Notes under the pieces: model-generated
Databases searched by the model: none
What the model was told of the DNA's origin: nothing
What the model saw: the letters and a program-made list of their open reading frames with translations, nothing else
Shown: piece after piece, positions 17,201 to 22,434 of the stretch
Numbering within the stretch: position 1 is the stretch's first letter
Layout: each line of letters opens with the position of its first letter
Translations under genes and position numbers: made by a program
Source: an uncultured Muribaculaceae bacterium
GTDB taxonomy: Bacteria > Bacteroidota > Bacteroidia > Bacteroidales > Muribaculaceae
Length of the DNA: 26,666 bases
Direction of reading: 5' to 3'
Assembly: GCA_947178235.1 (NCBI GenBank)
Contig: CAMWXQ010000001.1
Coordinates: forward strand, 1-26,666

Positions 17201-17468
17201 GGCTGGGAATCTCTGCCGCATCAAGTTTGACGGCGCCGCGTCGGCCCTCGCATCGGTGCCCGGAGCGGTCATCGAGGACGGATGCCTCGTGTTCCCGACC
17301 GACAAGGGTATGGAGTATGTCATTACGGTCGACAACTCGGGCCTCGCGGCCATAGGGGCCGACAAGGGTGAGAACACAACCCTCTATGACCTCCTCGGCC
17401 GCCGCGTCACCAATCCCACCCCGGGCATCTATGTCCGCAAGAACGGCAAGGTGGCGGTGACACGCTGA
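14262..17468 (+). CDS. GH95 alpha-L-fucosidase/alpha-L-galactosidase with inserted discoidin-like domain
   Basis: This 1068-residue protein has a signal peptide (cleavage near AEA/KQP) and the GH95 fold: an N-terminal beta domain (ATNWEEEALPLGNGYMGAM), an (alpha/alpha)6 barrel and a C-terminal sandwich. Candidate catalytic residues, by comparison with Bifidobacterium AfcA, are Asn598 and Asn600 (TNINVQMNYW), Glu733 (SLSPE) and Asp916 (FQIDGNFG). Between LSDIHID (about 177) and YNDYERILDID (about 327) lies a roughly 150-residue insertion that looks like an F5/8 type C domain (ALFDGNVDTKW, WTLYGSADGENY, KLSIEKL), absent from ordinary GH95 proteins of about 780-800 residues. The C-terminus (LYDLLGRRVTNPTPGIYVRKNGK) is a short sorting-like tail. 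The family removes alpha-1,2-L-fucose or L-galactose from glycan side chains. It lies 99 nt after the GH43-CBM6 gene, behind a hairpin, with no obvious own promoter. Confidence 0.92.
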   Translation: MKPIRTIIPMAAMAVALSAGAEAKQPPMKAVYDRPATNWEEEALPLGNGYMGAMVFGGVFNDVIQTNEKTLWSGGPGEDASYDGGHHNSPATARKALQGMRSRLQRWMNEFDNSRYEQTGNWRDARNYPYLGNYESDWTKTQNVNDENSYFINRMLGTKKHFGSFQTLSDIHIDDCGFPTLVTGSPWTNYDNDKNLTQTVTALFDGNVDTKWFSETHDGRTFPVDIKWEYDKAARITGYRLGSGDDMPVRDPQRWTLYGSADGENYTAIDKRAGVTWAGRKELKEFTLDAPVDGYRFFKLSIEKLQSSGQKPQLSEIQLIFDESLTRYNDYERILDIDRGVQTVSYSMGDAKYLREYFVSYPDRVMVVRLTGDKPFSRSISLDCKHSDYTVSCTDGELVLTGWPTPVSNFDHGGKNSGRENPDWKNALRFAQVIKIQSTDGTVSVDEAAKKLVVDNATEITIVMSAATNYQSCYDTSYNYFAAKDPLADAREAVNGVAGKPYAELLSAHTGDYRALYDRNRVNLGTDTVPGKCTDALLAAMADGTITDAEQRYLEMLYYQFGRYLLIASSRPGSLPANLQGVWCDRTSGAWNSDYHTNINVQMNYWPAEQTNLSECHIPMVEFVRSLEPRGTQTAQHYHCKPDGSDVRGWTTYHEVNAWGNTAPAAEGTHSYFPEGAAWLCQDIWEHYLFTRDLDFMAEYFPTMKNAALFWVDNLWTDERDGTLVANPSLSPEHGDFSLGCTATQGIICELFDAVIQAASDLGLAADPEVKEIAAAKERLSMPKIGKGGQFQEWKDEIQKDLTGDGEWDASRGRFINTHRHTNHLYWLHPGSQIVAGRSAQEDAYVKAMKVTLDTRGDEGTGWSRAWKLNFWARLRDGNRALNLLHNCLTLTHNVSNAPGGVYTNLFDAHPPFQIDGNFGATSGVAEMLMQSQGGYIELLPALPDAWSDGEFTGLCARGGFDVDVNWKNGRVQKAVVRSKAGNLCRIKFDGAASALASVPGAVIEDGCLVFPTDKGMEYVITVDNSGLAAIGADKGENTTLYDLLGRRVTNPTPGIYVRKNGKVAVTR

Positions 17469-17491
17469 CGAGATAGTTCCCAGCAATACGA

Positions 17492-17529
17492 TACCCCCTC
17501 CCCCGAATTTTGATTCGGGGGAGGGGGTA
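17492..17529. terminator. Perfect 17-bp hairpin after the GH95 gene
   Basis: The arm TACCCCCTCCCCCGAAT (17492-17508) is perfectly complementary to 17513-17529 around a TTTG loop. It begins 24 nt after the GH95 stop codon. The stem is very stable, though only a weak T-rich tail (GTTGTAT) follows. It is likely the 3' end of the GH2, GH43-CBM6, GH95 operon. Confidence 0.8.
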
Positions 17530-17548
17530 GTTGTATGGTGAGGGCCAA

Positions 17549-17809
17549 GTGCCTCGCAGAGGCACGATACAGGAAACCCCAGTGTGGGCGGAGCGAAGCG
17601 GAGACCTCACTGGGGCCAACTGCCTAAAAACAAAAGACCAACCTCGTGGAGGTTGTACCACACTGACGTAACACGTTGGTGCTGTGCAACCTCTGCGAGG
17701 TTGGTTGTTAGGTATGGTTTCCTCACCCCAGTGAGGTCTCCGCTTCGCTCCGCCCACACTGGGGTTTCCTGTGTAGTGCCTCTACGAGGCATCTATGGCC
17801 TTCGGCCAT
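17549..17809. repeat. Large nested inverted repeat made of small palindromes
   Basis: Arms of 47 nt (17569-17615 and 17726-17772) are perfect inverted copies. Outside them, palindrome GTGCCTCGCAGAGGCAC (17549-17565) mirrors GTGCCTCTACGAGGCAT (17776-17792) with a few differences. Inside, palindrome CCAACCTCGTGGAGGTTG (17638-17655) mirrors 17687-17704. A further ATGGCC-TTC-GGCCAT hairpin lies at 17795-17809. The whole block is a cruciform-capable, mosaic element of roughly 240-260 bp in the only gene-free stretch above 300 bp (17469-17883). It has no credible coding sequence and no transposase. The short open frames on both strands beginning MGGAKRRPHWG come from the arms. It resembles a REP/BIME- or MITE-like non-autonomous element. 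Confidence 0.75.
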
Positions 17810-17823
17810 GCAATCTGTACCAT

Positions 17824-17865
17824 AAAAAAGATGTATCGAATCTCCCGATTCGATACATCTTTTTT
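17824..17865. terminator. Bidirectional intrinsic terminator after the SGNH gene
   Basis: Arms 17824-17842 and 17847-17865 are perfectly complementary (19 bp including A6/T6 ends) around a TCCC loop. The inner 13 bp read GATGTATCGAATC. With a U-run on either strand it can end transcripts from both directions; the SGNH stop codon lies 18 nt away. Confidence 0.9.
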
Positions 17866-17883
17866 ATTCAGGGGATATGGGGA

Positions 17884-20505
17884 TCAGAGGAGGACTTTGC
17901 GGGCGCCGTTGGCACCTACGACTACATAGACGCCGGAGGGGAGCTGGGCGTCGGTGTATGCGCCTTTGAATACGGGGATTCCGCAGAGGTTGTAGATTGT
18001 GACGGTGTTGTCTTCGGTCTCGGTGACAAATTCAACCTCTTCGAGCGAGGTGGTGTCATCGGCCTCGACAAGCTCACGCTTCACGAAGTTGAAGTTTGAG
18101 AAGGTCATGTTGATCTTGTCGAGAGTGAGGACGTCGTCATAAAGATACATCCAGCACGAAGCGATGGGGGCTGCCTCCCAGGTCATACCGCCGTTGAGAG
18201 TGAACGAGGAGAGGGGGAGTGTATAAGTATGTTTGCCGAACTGCCAGTCGAGTTTCTTGATGTTGTAGTTGCTCGCTCTCGCGGATGCCGACTGAATTTC
18301 GTTTGCCGTGCATGATGCAAGGAAGATACCTTGACCGCCCGCACCGGTGATATTCCCCAGAAGCGCGGGATCATCATTGCCATCGAGCGATGAGATCTCG
18401 ACATCGAAGCAGAACGATGTGTTGGCGGGATCGGTGACTTCGACAGGCATGTTGAATTCCAAACGCATGAATGCGTAGGTCTTTGCAGGGCCTCCGAGTG
18501 TGAATGTAGCCTCGTCGCCTAAGTTGCCAGGCTGAACGAAGTTGTATCCGGTCTCAACCACAGTGTTCTGATAGTATCGGCTGCGGTCTACGAGCTTGGC
18601 GTTCTTGGTCTTGAAGACGTAATTGTTCTTCTGCATACGGGCGAACGATACGCCGGCGGTGGTATATCCGCCGTCGAGGGGAAGCTGATCGATGAAGGGG
18701 CTGTCCTTGAATGGGATAACCATGTGGTTCCACTGGCCGCTCTTAACCTCGCTGAGCATTGCACCGAAAACATCGTTCATCTGCTCGCTCATGTTGGTGA
18801 AGTTCCATTCGTATCTCTCGGTAGTGGCTGTGGCAGGTTTCTTCATCTTAACGAAGAAGTAGTTCTGGGGCTGATTGCCGTGGGCTGCGTCGGAGGGGAG
18901 GATCTTGCCCCAGACGATGCCGGGGAAGGCGGGCTCGCCGGCGGCTACGCCGGGAGTCTCGACATACATATCGAATTCGAGGTAGAGGGTCTCGGTATCA
19001 CAACCTTCGAGGGTGAAGGGGATATTGGATATGCCCATCTCGTTGTATGCCCACCAGGGGTCATTCTTTTGGGGATCGATACATGTTCCGTTTCGCTCGC
19101 CTACATACTCGACGATGGTGTAGTAGTCAAGATCGTCGGGAGTATCGGGGTCGGTGGTCTCGCCGCCGGCGGGATTGTTGCCGTCGCCGTCACCGGGATC
19201 GGTGTATGTGCCGTTGATGGCCGAGAATACCATATTGGCCATCTGCTGGTGGCCTGTGGCGTTGTAGCGGTAGCCGTCGGAGAGGTAGTTGGTTGCGTCG
19301 ACGGCGGATGCGGTGTTGACGACGTCAACATTGAGTTTTGCGGCGACCTCGCGGAGGATGGGATAGAGCTCCTCGCGCATCACGGTGCCGCGGACGTTGC
19401 TCGTGGTGCGGTCACCCTTGGTGCGGGTGGGAAGGCAGAGGTAGATCTTGGCCGAGGCGTTGGTCTGACGGATGGCGTCGACCATGTGGGTGAGGTCCTG
19501 TTCGATCTCGTGCTTGTTGGCCCAGTTCCATTCGGATGTATCCTTCTCGCCGAGGTCGATGGTGACGATGTCGGGCGACTTGTTGATGACGTTGTTGGTG
19601 AAGTCATTGTGGTCGGCGTAGCCGCTCGTGACTGTTGCGGTCTCGGTCTCCTTGCCGGAGCGGATGATGGTGCGGTTGGCGACACCGGCGTTGACGGTGC
19701 TGAGTGTGCCGTTGGAGAGGGTCTGGAGCACTGCGGGATAGTACTGATCGGTGTTGACACCGGTTTTCAGACGCGAGCCGCCGATGCAGGAAACCACCTG
19801 GACCTTGCGCGGGGTGTGTGCGGGGTCGTAGGTACCGTAGTTCGCGTTGAGGATGGCGTCGGCGATGCGTTCGGCCATGATGCGGGCACCTGTGGGATTG
19901 GGGTGTACGCCGTCGTTATAGGCGGTCTCCCAGTCTGCCCCGAGAGACTCCTCCATGACGGTGTGGAGATTGATGACGGGGATATTGTATTCCTCGCCGA
20001 GCTCGTAGATCGCAGGGATGATCTTGTGGATATTGGTCTCCAGGATGCCGAAGTCAGACTTGATGGTGCGGAGAGGGAGGCAGAGGTAGATCTGAGGATG
20101 GGTATCGAGGTCGCGGAACGAGTTGATGATCGTACGCATATCGGTCTTGAAGCGTTCGGTGCCTGTCCAGTTGGCCGCCTTGGCGTCGTTGGTTCCGAGC
20201 TTGATGATGACGATGTTCGGGTCGAAGGCGAGAGCGCGGGGGTAGACGTCTCGTTTGATGTAGCTCTCGGAGTCGGAGATGGTCTGTGCGGTGGCGCCGC
20301 TGCTGCCGAAGTTGCTGACCTTGTATCCGTCGCCCAGAATCTGTTGAAGCTGGGACGGATATTTTTGACTGTCAGTGTTGATGCCGGACCCAGCGGTGAT
20401 GGAGTTGCCGACGCACGCGACGCGTATCGGATCGGCTGCCCGCGAGGCGAGCCCGACCGATAGGAACAAGGCGCACAAGAGAATGTGCAGTAGTCGTTTC
20501 CTCAT
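17884..20505 (-). CDS. Secreted tandem SGNH/GDSL-hydrolase protein with C-terminal beta-sandwich and sorting-like tail
   Basis: This 873-residue protein has a Sec signal peptide (about 1-24). Residues 27-222 form an SGNH hydrolase with all four blocks: Ser35 in GNSIT, Gly70 in NFGSSG, Asn106 in GTND, and Asp198/His201 in NDGVHPN. Residues 233-430 repeat the fold, but the blocks are degenerate: GGS at Ser244, GEKD instead of GTND, and DGYRYN instead of DxxH. The second domain is probably non-catalytic. A Pro/Asp/Gly-rich linker (TDPGDGDGNNP) leads to about 400 residues of predicted beta-sandwich, which I do not recognise, and a tail (TIYNLCGIPVF, LPSGVYVVVGANG) of sorting-domain type. SGNH enzymes in glycan loci are usually carbohydrate esterases, removing acetyl or similar groups. 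It is monocistronic with its own promoter (site E) and a strong terminator. Confidence 0.85.
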   Translation of the reverse strand: MRKRLLHILLCALFLSVGLASRAADPIRVACVGNSITAGSGINTDSQKYPSQLQQILGDGYKVSNFGSSGATAQTISDSESYIKRDVYPRALAFDPNIVIIKLGTNDAKAANWTGTERFKTDMRTIINSFRDLDTHPQIYLCLPLRTIKSDFGILETNIHKIIPAIYELGEEYNIPVINLHTVMEESLGADWETAYNDGVHPNPTGARIMAERIADAILNANYGTYDPAHTPRKVQVVSCIGGSRLKTGVNTDQYYPAVLQTLSNGTLSTVNAGVANRTIIRSGKETETATVTSGYADHNDFTNNVINKSPDIVTIDLGEKDTSEWNWANKHEIEQDLTHMVDAIRQTNASAKIYLCLPTRTKGDRTTSNVRGTVMREELYPILREVAAKLNVDVVNTASAVDATNYLSDGYRYNATGHQQMANMVFSAINGTYTDPGDGDGNNPAGGETTDPDTPDDLDYYTIVEYVGERNGTCIDPQKNDPWWAYNEMGISNIPFTLEGCDTETLYLEFDMYVETPGVAAGEPAFPGIVWGKILPSDAAHGNQPQNYFFVKMKKPATATTERYEWNFTNMSEQMNDVFGAMLSEVKSGQWNHMVIPFKDSPFIDQLPLDGGYTTAGVSFARMQKNNYVFKTKNAKLVDRSRYYQNTVVETGYNFVQPGNLGDEATFTLGGPAKTYAFMRLEFNMPVEVTDPANTSFCFDVEISSLDGNDDPALLGNITGAGGQGIFLASCTANEIQSASARASNYNIKKLDWQFGKHTYTLPLSSFTLNGGMTWEAAPIASCWMYLYDDVLTLDKINMTFSNFNFVKRELVEADDTTSLEEVEFVTETEDNTVTIYNLCGIPVFKGAYTDAQLPSGVYVVVGANGARKVLL

Positions 20506-20550
20506 GATGATAGTTGTTGATTATGATATTTAGTATGTATTATTTGTGTG

Positions 20551-20596
20551 CTAAGTTACCACAAGGGGATTAACAAGGAGATTAATTCCCGATTAA
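20551..20596 (-). promoter_or_regulatory. Promoter with phased TTAA heptamers, SGNH gene (site E)
   Basis: On the minus strand TTAATCG (20596-20590), TTAATCT (20585-20579) and TTAATCC (20573-20567) follow at 11 and 12 bp, then 8 nt, then TAACTTAG (20558-20551), one mismatch from TAnnTTTG. Spacing and layout match the GH92 promoter position by position, including the GTTAA-pyrimidine-CCC third unit. The leader to the ATG at 20505 is about 40 nt. The rest of the divergent gap (to 20731) has no comparable array for the plus-strand gene. Confidence 0.6.
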
Positions 20597-20731
20597 TGCG
20601 GCATCTTTTTGTCGATTTTTTCAAAAAAAGCCAGTATGAAGAGCGATAGTGAGCCCCAACGTGCCTAAACATTAGGGGGAGGGTCTTTGTATATACTATT
20701 GGACATTCACCACGTTTCTATCCCCACTCAT

Positions 20732-22429
20732 ATGGACTATATCCTCGACATTCTGCGTCACAATCCCGTGATACCCATATTCCTCACCATCGGCCTCGGC
20801 TTCTGGGTAGGGCGTTTCAAATACAAGTCGTTCACACTCGGATCGGTGGCATCGACGCTGCTCGTGGGTGTGCTCATCGGCCAGATAGGTATCGAGATAC
20901 CGTCGATCGTGAAAAATATCTTCTTCATGCTCTTCCTGTTCTCCATCGGGTACAGCGTGGGGCCGCAGTTTTTCAGATCATTCAAGGGTCAGGGGCTCAA
21001 ACAACTCGGATTCGCCGTGGTCGAGGCCCTCGTGTGCGCAGGGACCGTTATCCTCGCCGCCAAGCTCATGGGATATGACACAGGGGTGGCCGTGGGCATG
21101 TTCGCCGGCTCGCAAACCGCCTCGGCGTCGCTCGGCGTGACCTCGGAGACCATCCGCGGCCTCGCCCTCTCGTCCGAGGCGAAGGCACGGCTGCTCGACA
21201 TTATCCCCACGTGCTATGCAGTGACGTATGTGTTCGGCACCATAGGCTCGGCGTGGTTCCTCTCGAACATCGGCCCTATGCTGCTCGGCGGCATCAAGAA
21301 GGTGAAGGCCGAGACCAAGGCGATAGAGGAGGAACTGGACGCAGGCTCGGAAAAGATTGCCCCCGGGATGGTGTCGGCTGACACCCCGGTGACCTACCGC
21401 GTATTCCGCGCCGAGTGTGACTGGTTTGACCGCCCGCGCACCGTGGCCGAACTGGAACAGTACTTCGCGGACAAGAACGAGCGCATCTTTGTCGAACGGC
21501 TGAGACTGAGAGGTAAGATCGCCGACCCATCGCCCGATGCAGTAATCCGCAAAGGGGACCTGTACGTGCTGAGCGCGCGGAGCGAGGTGATGGTCGAGGA
21601 GTCGCCATTCCTCGGCACGGAGGTGGCCGACCACGAGCTGCTGAGCTTCGGCTCGGAGAATCTGCCCGTGACGGTGGCCAAGTCGGCAGTGGACGGCATG
21701 ACCTTCGGGAAGCTGAGACAGCAACCGTATATGAAAGGAGTGCTCGTGAGCCGCATCACCCGCAACAACATGGCCCTGCCAGGGAAGAACAATCTGATAC
21801 TCGAACGTGGCGACGTGCTGACCCTCTGCGGGTCACCCCGCAATGTCGCGCTCGCAGCCAAGTCGATCGGATATGAGGACCGTCAGACGGTCAGCACCGA
21901 CATGGTGCTGCTCGGCCTCGGGATTGCCTTAGGGTGTTTCGTGGGTGCGCTCGCCGTCCATATCGGCGGGGTGCCTGTGTCTCTGAGCACGAGCGGCGGG
22001 GCACTGCTCTCGGGTCTCTTCTTCGGGTGGCTGCGCAACCGCCGTCCGACCTTCGGGCATATCCCCGACCCTGTGGTGTGGATATTCGACAACCTCGGCC
22101 TGAACATGTTCATAGCCGTGGTAGGCCTCTCAGCAGGCACGAGTTTCGTTTCGGGTCTGAAGGAGGTCGGTTTCGCCCTCTTCTTTGTGGGTGTGGCCGC
22201 CACGCTCACGGCTTTGACCATCAACATCTTCATCGCACGCAAGCTCTTCAAGTTCTCGGCTCCCGAGACCCTGGGCTGTGTGGCGGGTGCGCGATGCGGC
22301 GTGGCCTCGATCGGAGCCATACAGGACGCACTCGAAAGCACGGTGCCCGTGATCGGGTACACCGTGACCTATGCGGCGGCAAATCTCATACTTGTATTCT
22401 CATCCCTGCTGGTACTGGCCCTTGTCTGA
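20732..22429 (+). CDS. AspT/YidE/YbjL-type transporter with two RCK_C domains
   Basis: This protein of about 565 residues belongs to the aspartate:alanine exchanger (AAEx) family of inner-membrane carriers. It has about five N-terminal membrane segments (PVIPIFLTIGLGFWVG, IFFMLFLFSIGYSVGPQFF), the conserved AGSQTASASLGV loop, a cytoplasmic region (about 190-380) with two TrkA-C/RCK_C-like domains (RLRGKIADPSPDAVIRKGDLYVL and RITRNNMALPGKNNLILERGDVLTLCG), and a second membrane half with the mirrored AGARCGVASIGA loop. The start at 20732 (MDYILDILRHNPVIP) was preferred to an in-frame codon at 20687 because family members begin shortly before the first helix. A weak -7-like TACTATTG lies at 20694-20701; no heptamer array precedes it, so it is probably outside the regulon. 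Substrate unknown; relatives carry aspartate, alanine or dicarboxylates. It converges on the regulator gene with only 5 nt between stops. Confidence 0.85.
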   Translation: MDYILDILRHNPVIPIFLTIGLGFWVGRFKYKSFTLGSVASTLLVGVLIGQIGIEIPSIVKNIFFMLFLFSIGYSVGPQFFRSFKGQGLKQLGFAVVEALVCAGTVILAAKLMGYDTGVAVGMFAGSQTASASLGVTSETIRGLALSSEAKARLLDIIPTCYAVTYVFGTIGSAWFLSNIGPMLLGGIKKVKAETKAIEEELDAGSEKIAPGMVSADTPVTYRVFRAECDWFDRPRTVAELEQYFADKNERIFVERLRLRGKIADPSPDAVIRKGDLYVLSARSEVMVEESPFLGTEVADHELLSFGSENLPVTVAKSAVDGMTFGKLRQQPYMKGVLVSRITRNNMALPGKNNLILERGDVLTLCGSPRNVALAAKSIGYEDRQTVSTDMVLLGLGIALGCFVGALAVHIGGVPVSLSTSGGALLSGLFFGWLRNRRPTFGHIPDPVVWIFDNLGLNMFIAVVGLSAGTSFVSGLKEVGFALFFVGVAATLTALTINIFIARKLFKFSAPETLGCVAGARCGVASIGAIQDALESTVPVIGYTVTYAAANLILVFSSLLVLALV

Positions 22430-22434
22430 GGCTC

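Noticed and set aside
14244..17486. Open frame of 1080 codons on the minus strand, antisense to the GH95 gene
   Set aside because: It covers nearly the same span as a clear GH95 gene, encodes Val/Gly/Ala/Glu/Arg-rich sequence without recognisable motifs, and is expected from the strong GC bias at third codon positions of the real gene.
17569..17772. Insertion sequence with terminal inverted repeats
   Set aside because: The space between the arms is only 110 bp and has no transposase; it is better described as a palindromic non-coding repeat.
17584..18099. Small protein-coding genes beginning MGGAKRRPHWG on either strand of the repeat
   Set aside because: Both copies are translations of the inverted-repeat arms; one runs into antisense of the SGNH gene.
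18724..20463. Open frame of 579 codons on the plus strand, antisense to the SGNH gene
   Set aside because: Val/Gly/Asp-rich translation, fully inside the SGNH gene; no family resemblance.
20506..20731. Heptamer array serving the YidE-type transporter gene
   Set aside because: The TTAA units in this gap are oriented and spaced for the minus-strand SGNH gene; no unit sits 8 nt before a -7 box on the plus strand.
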